A stretch of 34,688 bases of DNA from Gymnopilus junonius. Taxonomy: Eukaryota > Basidiomycota > Agaricomycetes > Agaricales > Galerinaceae. The notes under the pieces were generated by a model that made no database searches, was not told the DNA's origin, and saw only the letters and a program-made list of their open reading frames with translations. Positions 1-9,482 of the stretch are shown here, one piece after another. The stretch spans positions 1 through 34,688 of the forward strand of contig JADNYJ010000338.1 of NCBI GenBank assembly GCA_015501075.1. Reading direction: 5' to 3'. The position numbers and the translations under genes are program-made. Numbering within the stretch: position 1 is the first letter of the stretch; every line of letters begins with the position of its first letter.

Positions 1-14
1 ATAAGAAGAATAAG

Positions 15-148
15 CTGGGAAAGCTGCGAGACAGTGGGATGAAGGTTCTGGATTCCGGTACGTCAAATCAAGTGACGTCAGAACGGAGTTGCAAGCGGAA
101 CGTGAAAAGCGAGAAAAATTGTGCCGGGAAATTGAATTAAGTTTATAG
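15..148 (+). CDS. 3' end of an unidentified gene (partial)
   Basis: The frame is open from the left edge region to a TAG at 146-148 and reads as about 44 residues. It ends in a charged, heptad-like stretch (key words LQAEREKREKL and REIELSL), as expected for a coiled-coil C-terminus. An AAG just before position 15 could be the acceptor of the last exon, because a stop lies immediately upstream in the same frame. I do not recognise the family, and the rest of the gene would be outside the window. The transposon begins about 50 bp downstream, so it does not interrupt this frame. This could also be a chance open stretch. Confidence 0.35.
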
Positions 149-188
149 CCCGACTACGAGCCGACGACAATGCCGGGGACGTCCGCTC

Positions 189-197
189 AGCCAGGAC
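189..197. repeat. Target-site duplication, left copy (9 bp)
   Basis: AGCCAGGAC immediately precedes the left inverted repeat and is repeated exactly at 1445-1453. Confidence 0.85.
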
Positions 198-397
198 CAG
201 GCTCCTAAAACCAGCCTCTAGTATCGCTCGCAAGAGCTTCACCTGAGAGCAGGACGCAGTGTTGCATCAGAGAAATACAAATATTTTGACATACAAACAA
301 ATGTACAAACAAATGTACAAACAAACCTAAGAGCTCAAGCTCGCGATATAGAGGCTGGCATTTTATAGATTCACGTGATCTGCATGGGCAACTGTCT
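198..397 (+). repeat. Left terminal inverted repeat of the transposon
   Basis: This is the complement of 1261-1444 with a few mismatches. The shared blocks include CCAGCCTCTAGTATCGCTCG near the outer end, the AAGCTCGCGATATAGAGG block in the middle and GATCTGCATGGGCA at the inner end. It is longer than the right arm because a 12-bp unit (AAATGTACAAAC) is repeated around 295-325. Confidence 0.85.
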
Positions 398-824
398 TGT
401 GGGCTGTTAATCCAATAATTCTTTCAAGTACTTATTAAGTTCCTTCCCCCATATTTATGCAAATTAGGTGTAAGTTTTCTTTAATAATGTGTCTACCATT
501 ACTGGTTAGTACCATAATTCTAGTGTGAATGAGCAGGAGAGCCATATTTTTGTTGGATTAGGAATTGCCAAACACGGATACGACCATGACTCCGGTCGAC
601 TCGCATTCCAATCGCGCCCGCGCTCATTCTTATTATGAAGTATTATATTGTATATTCTTCTTTCTCTCATTTACGGTCCATTGTGCAGTGCCTTGTATAT
701 ATTTCTCCTTCCTGCAGCACGGCCTTATATCCCCTGTCTAAATTCCTGTTTGATACTATTCCACTTGTAGCTAAGTACGGTACATTCTCTTCGATGTATT
801 TAAGCTATGGACTTGTAGTACGAA

Positions 825-855
825 CACCTCAGTGATCTGCATTATCACTGAGGTG
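825..855. repeat. Perfect 12-bp hairpin inside the transposon
   Basis: CACCTCAGTGAT (825-836) and ATCACTGAGGTG (844-855) are exact complements separated by the 7-nt loop CTGCATT. Confidence 0.8.
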
Positions 856-903
856 AGTTCTCTTCTTCTTTTACTTGTACATAAATACTTACTTGAGAAC
901 CTA

Positions 904-975
904 GCCACTTCGTGTCTAGGTAACTTACAATATATTATAGTGATCTGCATTATCACTGAGCCACTTCGTGTCTAG
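904..975 (+). repeat. Short internal duplications of the transposon
   Basis: GCCACTTCGTGTCTAG occurs at 904-919 and again at 960-975. Between them the hairpin core AGTGATCTGCATTATCACT (939-957) repeats the core of the hairpin at 831-849. The element interior therefore carries duplicated, hairpin-centred modules. Confidence 0.7.
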
Positions 976-1260
976 AAATCTCACAATTTTTGTGGACAAT
1001 TAGGTGAACCCATTCACTTGCACTCATTACAATAACACCATGGGAAGGTTACCTTTGCATGTTTCTCACTTATTCAAGTGGCATAATTGCTAATTGTGCC
1101 AATTGTATTTATCTTTAACTGTTTGAACAAGCAGCATGGCTAAATTGACACGATGAAAGGGGTTTACCTCCTAATTGTAGTGGACAAGGGGGGAAATTCA
1201 GCAGTTCCAAATTGGGCATGGTTCTGGTGACACACCTACATGTCACACTGTAAAAACAGC

Positions 1261-1444
1261 CTTGACACTGCCCATGCAGATCATGTGAATATATAAAATG
1301 CCAGCCTCTATATCGCGAGCTTGAGCCCTTAGCTTTGTTTGTACATCAAAATATTTGACCGTGTTTGCTCTCTGATGAAACACATGCGTCCGCTCTCAGA
1401 TGAAGCTCTTGCGAGCGATACTAGAGGCTGGTTTTAGGAGCCTG
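1261..1444 (-). repeat. Right terminal inverted repeat of the transposon
   Basis: This arm of about 184 bp matches the left arm in inverted orientation out to the 9-bp target duplication. It has a single copy of the GTACAAAC unit that is multiplied on the left. Confidence 0.85.
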
Positions 1445-1453
1445 AGCCAGGAC
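1445..1453. repeat. Target-site duplication, right copy (9 bp)
   Basis: AGCCAGGAC immediately follows the right inverted repeat and is identical to 189-197. Confidence 0.85.
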
Positions 1454-1646
1454 GAAGTAAAGACGAGAGCCAACTTGATCATATTGAAGCGGCACAGAAG
1501 TACAGATAGTTGAATTTTCATACATAGCGGTACAAAGATACGAAACATACTGGTATTTTATATTGTACAACATACGCCGTAGCAAATACTGTCCCAAACA
1601 TATCGATAGAAGTTTCAAGCCAAATGCACATCAGAGCCGCCATCTC

Positions 1647-3968
1647 CTAATTATTATTTTGCCCAGCCGGCGGCACCTCTTCCTCAACCTTCTTCCTCCT
1701 GCCTTTGCCCCTCGTGGGTGGTGGTGGGTCCAAAGACTCCCGCAAAGTACTCTCAAGCACAACCTTGGGCGAAACCACATTCTCAAACATTTCCTGGCCC
1801 TTCAAGGGAAACCCTCTTTCCCTATCAATCACGACCTTCTTTAACCCAATCCCCGTCGTACCCACCACCATCTCCTCCTTTGCTTTCTTCCCTCCACCTT
1901 CCCTCCCATCGCCATATGCATCCTCCATCCACGTGCCATCAAACTTGGCAGTAGTTCGCACCACGTTGACTTCTAGATCAGCAGAGGTGAAATTTTCGCC
2001 TAGAGCAATCCGGACATCCTCGATGGCTTTGAAGATGGGGGGAAGCTTTTGCAGGAAGGAAACCTCTTGATCTTTGGGGCTAGGTGAGCCCCATTCGGCG
2101 ATGATGAGGACGCTCTTGAGGGAGTCCACGATTTCGGCTCTCCAGGTCCCGGAGGTGATGCGCATTTTGGAGCGGGTGAGGGCACGCCAGCGGCCAGTGA
2201 CTGCCTGCTCCTCTGAGAAAGGGGAAAAAAAAAGGGATTAATTGAAGAGAAAAAGGTGTGGAAAAGGAGGTTTATTACCAGATGCCCTGATTTCAGTGTA
2301 TAAATTTCCCAAAAACCCATCAATAGCCTTATTGTTCAAATGCCAGGGTAGCAACTTGGTGACACAGAATCCAACAAGGAACACCGACAGGGCAGCCTGA
2401 ACAATGAGCATATTGACATCCGGATCCTGCCTCCTTGCCTGGTCCAACAACAGGTTGACCATAGGCTCCCCAACGAAACCACATGAACGCTCATAATGCT
2501 TTTTCATATCCGCTTCCGTTATGTTTCGTTTGGTTTTGGTTAACGTCTCACCCAAGGAGGCTGCGGCCTGGAAGATCTCCTCATTAAGCACCATGATTTT
2601 CTCGCACACGTCCGAAACGGAGAGGGAGTCCGCCTTGGTAAGGAAGACTTGAGCACCAACGAGCTCGCGGCCGCGGATCTCGGAGAGGTTCTTGGTCTCT
2701 TCAAGTTCTTTGTAGACGTTTGAGAGCTCGTGCTGCAGTCCGCCCACGCTCTCGCGGAGTCGAAGTCGCTCAGCATGCGCCTCGTGATAAGCGTGCCTAC
2801 ATCCCCTGTACTCGTCCTTGACATATTTGAGCTCACTGCGAAGGTGATGAATCTCATTCATCGCCCGCTGCCATTCTCTGTCCCTAGGGGGCGCCAAAAC
2901 TCCAGACAAATTGCGGAAGGCACCTGCAATGACACCATACCCGCCTAGAATATTAGACTGGTCCCTGGCCTCTCCTTGCTGAAGCTGCTGTTGGGCGGCG
3001 ACGTGCTCTGCTACGTGGGCTTGCTCTATCTGCTGCAGTGCTTGAATTTGCTCGGCAGGGTCAATGCCCAGACCCTCCAGACCCTCAGGGAGCTGTGTGT
3101 TCAAAGGAAGGTTGGAAAAGTTTGCCGCCTCCTCGCCTTCGGTAGTGGGACCGGGAATCCTATCGCGTGATGTGGTAGTCGTGCTGGTCTGGGGCGGTGC
3201 TGTCGCTGTCACTTTGGCATAGGACATTGTTGCGCTTGTGCGGCTGGCATTGGGTACCTGTGGGGGCTCTGAAGTACCTTTCATAGGGGAGGGCTGTGCG
3301 CTGCTATGCTTTGCGATATCTGGGGTGGACCTAGGATCGCCTGGCTTGCCGGAAGGCTGTTGAGAGCGGGATTGCCTTGAGGTAGTATTAGATTGCTCTG
3401 GTCCCTGGGGTGGACGAGAGTCGTCCTTGGTCGAAGAGCGCGAAGAAGGGTGGGAGGTCCGACCGCCTTTCTCCTGCGCGTCTTGGTCTTCTTGATATTG
3501 AAGGCCAGGGCGAGCAAGGTACTCAAAACTGGACAAAGAGGCGGAGGATGTTGACGAGACTGATTCCGCTCTCGGCCTTTCCCTAGGCTGCTCTGTGCGT
3601 TCAGGGTCCCTAGACGACCGTTCTCTCTCCCTCTCTCGGTCCCTCCGTCTATCTGTGGAATCAGACCTCTTTGTGTGCTGGTGAGATTGCTTATCGGGCA
3701 CAGAAGGAGCAGTTCGACGTCTCGAGTTGCTTTCATTGCCTTCCGCCTCGCGGTCGTCGTTTGATCGCTTTGATCCATGGTCACGATCGCCAGTTACAGG
3801 CTTGCGTAATATTTGTCGTTGGGAATCGTCGTGCGGACGATGATGGGTGCTCTGGTGCCCGCTGCCACCCTGAGATCGCGACGATCTAGCATCGTGGGAG
3901 CCGCGGATTGTTTGAGGAACGGTAGAGAGCTCAGTCATTTCCCGCTCTGGTTCGTTCGTAGCAGGCAT
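1647..3968 (-). CDS. Coiled-coil protein of an agaricomycete family of unknown function
   Basis: Two exons, 3968-2279 and 2212-1647, flank a 66-bp intron (2213-2278, GTAATAA..TTTCTCAG) and join in frame to 751 residues. The ATG at 3968 was chosen because the frame upstream looks like leader. Residues about 20-340 are disordered and rich in R, S, D, Q and P, with an alternating Arg/Glu run near 115 and a Gln-rich run before 340. Residues about 360-430 form a long heptad coiled coil. A more ordered region then follows (key words FLTKADSLSVSD, NEEIFQAAASLGE, LPWHLNN), and a Lys/Pro-rich tail ends in NNN. I recall similar proteins only as uncharacterised agaricomycete hypotheticals, so no function is assigned. 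The hydrophobic stretch near residue 525 is probably a buried helix rather than a membrane span. Confidence 0.85.
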
Positions 3969-5319
3969 GGCTAGAAGATTTCGGATAGATGGGCAGATGG
4001 ATGTGGGGTTTAAGAAGATAAGGAGGCGTGCCTTGCGGCTGACAATGCCACCTACTAAGCGCCCAAGAAGGCTGTACCTGTCAAGGCGTTGATAGAATTG
4101 GATCGTATAGAACACGTGGGTGTATCAGGACGATGGCTATGCCCAAGTTCAATAGCCTCTAGTTCAGGGAGTCAAACGCAGTATCACGATGTAAGTTAGT
4201 CGTACGCAGTACTGTCTTCACCCATCTGCCTTGGATGCGGGAGGTAGTTCGACCTCCTCATACAGTATCTTCAGAACAACAGTATGTGTTGATGTGAAAG
4301 TGTGACAAGAATCGCCGCATTCCAGGGCCTGTCAAATGGACACTGGATTGAAAGGTTGAAAACTTGTGAGAGAGGGAAGTCACGAACCTGGTGCATTTCG
4401 GTGAAGATGCTGGATGTCGACTTTAATGAAGGCACGGTAACTTCACCATTCATAATCCGGAAATTTAAAAATATCTCCCAAATAAACTCTAGACTTCCTC
4501 AGGTCGTGAGTCGTGAGAGCAGCAAATAAAAGAGAAATATTCGGGCAACACACGTAAAATGAAATGGGGATCAAGCTGGAAGAGGTCGGAAGCTAAAAAA
4601 AATTCGCGAACGAAGCGCGTCGTTCATCTAGAATCACGTGCCTCATTTTCGGAGTTTTAACATTGACAATAGCTTGACGTGGCTGGTGCTGGTAACTCAA
4701 TTTACAATGTGCCAGTGTGCATGTACACCGTATGCAGTTCGCTGTTTACTGCAATGAACATGATCCAAGCCTCTCTCTTCCTCGTAACCTAATCTCAATT
4801 TGTTCCTGTCTCCTTTCCTTTTTCCTCCTCGAATTTCAGCCTCTCAATGTTCTTGTATCCTTGCCCTTGTATTCTCGATTCTCGATGTACTCTTACTGCT
4901 TATTTATCAAGGGGTGCTAGTATGAATGATTGTTTTACTTTCATAGAAGAATCCTGATTTTTAATAGCCAAAAATTTCTGTAAAGCGGCGATTTCAAGCG
5001 AGCTCCATCTGGCTCTTTTGGTTCTAGTCATTCCTCCTCACTCTGCGAGTGCAGTGCGGCAATCTCCTCTCCATACTCTGACAGTAATTCGCTGCCACTT
5101 TTGCCTTCCTTGCTTCTTATTCTTGCCTGATTGTTTGGGGCGGAACACTCAGTCATGTATAGTCTTCCTGTGCTACTTCCAGAATCCGAAGCCCTCTGTA
5201 TTAGTATTACTAGATTTTCGAACTCATCTTTCAGAACCTTGAAGCTTCAGCTTCAGCTTTTTACGTTGCCGAATCTTCTTCATCCAGAGAAGGACGACGG
5301 ATCTTGGCTCAGCTTGGGG
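3969..5319. other. Intergenic region, no gene seen
   Basis: This is shared upstream sequence of the divergent minus-strand coiled-coil gene and plus-strand DPBB gene. Only short open frames without family resemblance or plausible splice structure occur. A CACGTG E-box core lies at 4635-4640. The stretch before 5320 is pyrimidine-rich, as is common in fungal promoters. Confidence 0.5.
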
Positions 5320-5325
5320 TATAAA
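5320..5325 (+). promoter_or_regulatory. TATA box of the DPBB gene
   Basis: TATAAA sits about 100 bp upstream of the ATG at 5423 and is followed by a pyrimidine-rich tract, which is typical fungal core promoter architecture. Confidence 0.5.
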
Positions 5326-5422
5326 TCCCCTTCCCTTTCTGCCAGTACTGGGCCCACACCGCCCATTGACTTCTTCGCCGTCCAACCTCTCTCTTCCTAG
5401 TTATTGCATTATCCACGACGAC

Positions 5423-6273
5423 ATGTTTAAATTTGCCCTCTTCGTCTTGCTGGTGGCTGTCTCCACCACCTCTACAGCAGCACAAGCTCGTGTAGGAGAC
5501 TGTAAGCTAGCATCCTCCTCTTCTTCTTCCTCGCTCTCTTCTTTATCGACCTTCTTCCTCCTTCATCCTACTCTAATGCCCCTCGATAAATTTGTTCCCG
5601 GATTTCAAGTGTCCGATTATTGACATAACCACAACCATATCCTTTCTTCTTTCTTTTTACCTTCACAGTGTTCAACTTCATCCCCTCTCTCGGCGCATGC
5701 GGGTTTACCAACACAAGTCAGCAGATAGTTGCTTCCGTGCCTAGTGCGGTGTTCAGCAGCTACCCGTGAGTCACCCATCAGATTAGGGTGCAAATGTAAA
5801 CTGACGTACTCCTTGCTTAACGCCCTCTTTCATCCTTTGATAGGGGAGCTGGTACAAATCCGAACAAGTTGAGTAGCCATCCATTTACTCCCTTTCTCTC
5901 TTCATTATCTCAAATATCAATGACATTCTTTCGATGACCAGAAATCCAATATGCCACCATAGCGTCCAAATTGAATGTATGTCCTCTTTCAATGATCAGC
6001 TTCATACCCAGAGGATTTTCTTGGCCTTTTTCGAGTATCGATGTCTCTTTCAATTTGACTTTTTAAATATCAGCCTGCCCAAACCGCTGACTTCCTCTCC
6101 TCCCTCTCCACACTTCTGCCCTAACAGCCGGCCAAACAACCCTCACAGCCCCTATCGTCGACTTTTACACTGCAGCGACAGACTCCAACGTTGGACTGAG
6201 CGCAGCTGGGTTCGTCAAATTTGCAGATCTGGACGACGGGGTTGTAAGGAACGTGAGTTGGGTTGTTGTTTAA
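5423..6273 (+). CDS. Secreted double-psi beta-barrel (RlpA/expansin-like) protein
   Basis: Five exons (5423-5501, 5669-5765, 5844-5867, 5942-5976, 6128-6273) splice in frame to 126 residues. Residues 1 to about 22 are a signal peptide (hydrophobic FALFVLLVAV, then AAQA). The rest matches small fungal DPBB proteins: LGACGFTNT, then SSYPGAGTNPN, then NPIC, then the strand carrying the family's conserved Asp (TAPIVDF), ending near NVSWVVV. Family members usually have a Cys pair after that Asp (DRCxGC-like); here the position reads DFYTAAT, so that disulphide is missing. Such proteins are secreted, non-catalytic wall-loosening or plant-interaction proteins (family knowledge); substrate is unknown. 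The 24-bp and 35-bp exons are easily missed by gene callers. One donor (GTTGAG) is unusual, but the reading NKNPIC supports it. Confidence 0.8.
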
Positions 6274-6695
6274 GGTTTGGAGTTTTGAGTGGAAATGGAA
6301 GGATACAAGATACAGTAGTCGCTATAGGCGCTTAAAGCTAGTACGAGTCCAGTCGCCCCTTTTGTTATTTGGTAAAGCAACGCAGCGTCGATATGAAATT
6401 CAGACATTCAGAAAAAGAAGGAGAAAACAACAACCTCCCTAGTCGGCCACAAACAATGTTATGCAGATGTGCTTCAAATCGAATCGGACTCGGAAATTAC
6501 TGCTCAAAGGGAGGATAATCGAACTGTATATTTCGAAAGTGCAAAAAAAGTCAGATAGACGATCTAAGATGAGAATGTAGAAGGGTCTAGGTTTCTAGAC
6601 ATACATATCATCTGACAACCTGTCTAGGACAAAGGATGAGACTTGCGGCAGTGCTGTCTGACGCATCTCAAATTGTAAAAAAAAACCAACCAGGG
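6274..6695. other. Short intergenic stretch, nothing recognised
   Basis: This lies between the convergent ends of the DPBB gene and the first F-box gene. No open frame, repeat or RNA structure stands out. Confidence 0.4.
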
Positions 6696-7418
6696 TCAAG
6701 TAATAAGCAATTGGTAAAAGACTGGGTACTCGACTTGGACGTGCCCAGGCAGACAAGTCCTGATCTCCTCGAATGGGAAATAACCACAACAGTCTTCATC
6801 GATCGGTTCATCCGAAGTCAACTGAAGCATCCTCAAGCACCCCAGCTTGGAAATTTTCTTTACAAAGTCCCGTGGTACAATGGCCATCTCGTCGACGTTC
6901 AAGGATAAGTTCCGAACGGCAACTGCAGATCGGAGAAGGGTGTTTAATACCCAAATTGGTGGGTACAACACCATGTCTATGTGTAGATTGTGAAGTCGAG
7001 GCCAAACATTCGTACACGACTCTCGAAGGACTCTATCCTTTACTTCAAGGTCGTGCTGGTTACCGTTACCAACAGGCTTCAAAACCCAATTGAGGATTGA
7101 CAGAGAAAGCGGTAAATCCCCCGCGCGTCCGAACCAGTTGACGACCAGCTTGGAGAAAGCGGTCACATCGACTTCTCGATAGATGGAGAGGTGCCACCAA
7201 AGCCTGGGCGTCGTGGTGGCGATAGCTCGCCATGATGATGATACTCGGCAGAGCAGCAGTGGGGATGGCCTCGACCTGTTGGTGTTATCCTTACGTGACC
7301 GGTGAATGTTCGAGCTCCAATTCGAGTCCCAGTCGTTCCCGAGCTGAACATAGGCGAAGAATACCTCGGAAATGAGCTCTGGAGGTAGGAGTTTGAAAGC
7401 CGGATATGTCAAGGACAT
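6696..7418 (-). CDS. F-box-like protein
   Basis: A single uninterrupted frame gives 240 residues from the ATG at 7418, and it stays open further upstream to an ATG at 7598. I prefer 7418 because the F-box-like motif LLPPELISEVF follows within about 10 residues, as in most agaricomycete members. The motif continues with CRVSSSWRAIA and PRLWWHLSI, the conserved helix-and-Trp block of that family, followed by leucine-rich segments. Such proteins recruit substrates to SCF ubiquitin ligases (family knowledge); the target is unknown. The protein is short for the family. A possible last intron after HVQVE would give a different tail, but its acceptor is poor, so I keep the read-through end. Confidence 0.65.
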   Translation of the reverse strand: MSLTYPAFKLLPPELISEVFFAYVQLGNDWDSNWSSNIHRSRKDNTNRSRPSPLLLCRVSSSWRAIATTTPRLWWHLSIYREVDVTAFSKLVVNWFGRAGDLPLSLSILNWVLKPVGNGNQHDLEVKDRVLRESCTNVWPRLHNLHIDMVLYPPIWVLNTLLRSAVAVRNLSLNVDEMAIVPRDFVKKISKLGCLRMLQLTSDEPIDEDCCGYFPFEEIRTCLPGHVQVEYPVFYQLLIT

Positions 7419-7877
7419 TTTGTTTCCAGGCACTACATCTTTAGTTTTCCAAGCTCCAATGCAGGTCCTAAATGATTGATCGAAAAAGCCACAGGAAAAC
7501 CTTGGAAAATAAAGGGTGATCCATTTCAGTGCCAGTTCGAAATATCCGACCTTTTCCGCTGGAGGTTTGGACTCGAAAGTATTCCTTCCTGCGTCCATTG
7601 ATGTTGGTTGGGGCTGATGCAGATATGAAGTGCGTATGGAAGGAAGGATGATGCTGTAAGACGTCTCAGAAAAGATAGCAAAGCAAGCATCGGTTCAATC
7701 GGTCCAAGGGCGGCATTAGAATTAAGATAAGATAAGATTACTTTCAAACTTAGCCGTTCAATCGACTCGGATCAAGCTCCCTTTTTTATTCGAACTTGAA
7801 CCGGAAACACAACTGGGAACTCTGCAAAGTAGTATCTCTTTTCAAGCCTACGCAATTCAAGCTTCTCTAGATTCTCT

Positions 7878-8447
7878 ATGTTCATGTCCGACGTTCCTTC
7901 CTTGCCTCAGGAGCTTATCGATCGAATTATAGATGAATTCACTCCCTGGCAGCCTCAGTCCGTAGACAAGGAGGCACACAAGGCTCTCCTGGCGTGTACA
8001 CTTGTCAGTAAATCGTTTGGTGCACCAGCACAGCGATTTCTCTTGGTAGACATCGTGATTCACGATGATTCTTCCAAAATCGCGTCTCTGCATTCAGCCT
8101 TGAAGTCCTTTCCGCATTCATGGCATTATATACGATCCCTTCAAATTTCCCTCAAGCCGGTCGACCCGTATTTCCAACTTTACGAAGACATTTTATCACT
8201 TCTCTTATCTGACTCTGTCAACCTTCAACAATTGGGGACATCATGCAATGCTAGTGCCAAGACGGTTGTTAAACCTTCTGGATTTGCTGACTGGAGTCTG
8301 GAATTTTGCAGTCTGGTATACAAGCTCGGACGGGCTTCTACCCTCACTGGCGCTTTGCCTCAGATATATCCGCATCACATTTTTCCTCGTTATCCAAGAG
8401 GCTTCGTGATCTGTAAAGGGCGTCAACTCCAACGCCCCCGTTGGTAG
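7878..8447 (+). pseudogene. Truncated F-box gene copy
   Basis: The N-terminal 100-120 residues align clearly with the intact F-box gene at 9483: SLPQELIDRIIDEFT, EAHKALLACTLVSK and RSLQISL correspond to similar words there. After about residue 120 (LQQLG) the resemblance stops, and the frame closes at 189 residues where the neighbour continues for 474. A leucine-rich reading (LPSLALCLRYIRI) appears in another frame near 8340, as expected from a frameshift. This looks like a tandem duplicate that lost its LRR part. A short functional F-box protein cannot be excluded. Confidence 0.6.
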
Positions 8448-8569
8448 ATAACTGACCTATTGCAATGCTAAATGTGTCGCACCGAAGCACCTCATAATAG
8501 CAGACGTTATAGCACTCTTAAGGAACAAGGCCTATCTGCATTCGTTGTATGCGACCGACTCAGAAACCT

Positions 8570-9164
8570 TATATTTCACTATCTTTGTCGTGATCATCTT
8601 TTCCGATACGCGCCAAAAAAAAACCTCTACTCCGCCTTTGGCAAGCTCGTCAAAAGTCATTTCATCTATTTTTTGTGAAAATTCCCGTGTCTCTAGCCTT
8701 TTCCTCTTAAAATTGATGAAATATGATCACTCACAGAAAATAGTATCTTCCATGAAGTATGCTGGAATTGACCTGAGTACCTGAAAAAACATTATAAGAT
8801 ATAAGCATCTACTTGAGTCAATCATATACTTGAGCTGTCAATTCTGAATTTCAGGAAGAGCATCGGCGCCCTGTACCTTCAGGAGCAGAAAAAACCAATC
8901 GGCGAGATCATGGGCACTTCGGCCTCCTTCAGAAAAGCCCGCCTTAGCGCATGTTTTTCAAAATTTCAACGGTGGTTCTGCAAGTGGCTCAACCCAAGTG
9001 ATGTCAGCGACACGTTTAGCCATCTCCTTGTACCCTTCAGGCTTGAGGCCAAGTTTGAACTTGACAAGATTAGCTCTTAAATTACTCGGGTAAGATACAT
9101 AGTGGTTATAGGAACCATAACATTTTGAAGCGACGGTAAATCCCAAAAGTCCTCGAGTGCCCAC
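8570..9164 (-). pseudogene. Decayed copy of a fungal hypothetical-protein family
   Basis: Reading down from 9164, the sequence starts at GTG where an ATG is expected and continues as GTRGLLGF, then YNHYVSYPSNL, then LKPEGYKEMAKRV and DITWVEP, up to a stop at 8958. The expected next block (AGFSEGGRSAHDLADWF, QGADALPEI) follows in a shifted frame, and further family-like words (FCE, SYFINFKRKRLETR, IDEMTFDELA) occur down to about 8570 with stops between them. I recall this arrangement from a common fungal hypothetical family that has a YNHWDSYP-type motif; its function is unknown. Lost start, frameshift and stops mark it as dead. It separates two related F-box genes. Confidence 0.65.
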
Positions 9165-9171
9165 TTAGGGG

Positions 9172-9214
9172 CGCAACGCGCCGTCCTAATTTAAATTAGT
9201 GGTTCGCAACGCGC
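9172..9214. repeat. Palindrome flanked by direct repeats
   Basis: CTAATTTAAATTAG (9186-9199) is perfectly self-complementary. It is flanked by the 10-bp direct repeat CGCAACGCGC at 9172-9181 and 9205-9214. It lies just upstream of the dead copy's lost start. Confidence 0.6.
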
Positions 9215-9482
9215 GTCCCAAACGCGATCACGTGTTGCATTCCTATCTACATACCTGGTTTGAGCTGCCTCACCTAAGTTAAATAGCAGAGTTTGAGGTT
9301 GAACGAAACGTCAAATGGCTGTTGAATATGAATATGAGACTCGAGAATGCCTTGATTGAAGGACCCATACTCTGCATGTCCGACAAACTGAGTCATCGTT
9401 CTGACACATTATGTAATACCCTCCACATCACGACTCGGAGCTTCAAGCTGCAAAGCCTTTAGGTGGATCTTATCCATCAACC

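Larger units (their letters stand above)
198..1444. mobile_element. Non-autonomous DNA transposon, Mutator-like (MULE-type MITE)
   Basis: A 1,247-bp unit is bounded by long terminal inverted repeats (left about 198-397, right about 1261-1444) and flanked by a perfect 9-bp direct repeat, AGCCAGGAC, at 189-197 and 1445-1453. The outermost bases are CAGGCTCCTAAAACC on the left and their complement on the right. Long inverted repeats with 9-bp target duplications are the hallmark of Mutator-like elements (established knowledge); the superfamily call is inference because no transposase is present. The interior has no long coding frame, so the element would depend on a transposase made elsewhere. 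The arms differ by scattered substitutions and by extra copies of a 12-bp unit in the left arm, while the target duplication is still perfect. Confidence 0.85.

Noticed and set aside
3281..3784. Minus-strand open frame of 167 residues
   Set aside because: It is a shifted frame inside the Arg/Ser-rich N-terminus of the coiled-coil gene; the composition bias keeps several frames open.
6640..6720. Possible last intron of the first F-box gene giving a Cys/His tail
   Set aside because: The donor GTACCC and acceptor TTTGAG are both poor, and the read-through frame ends naturally.
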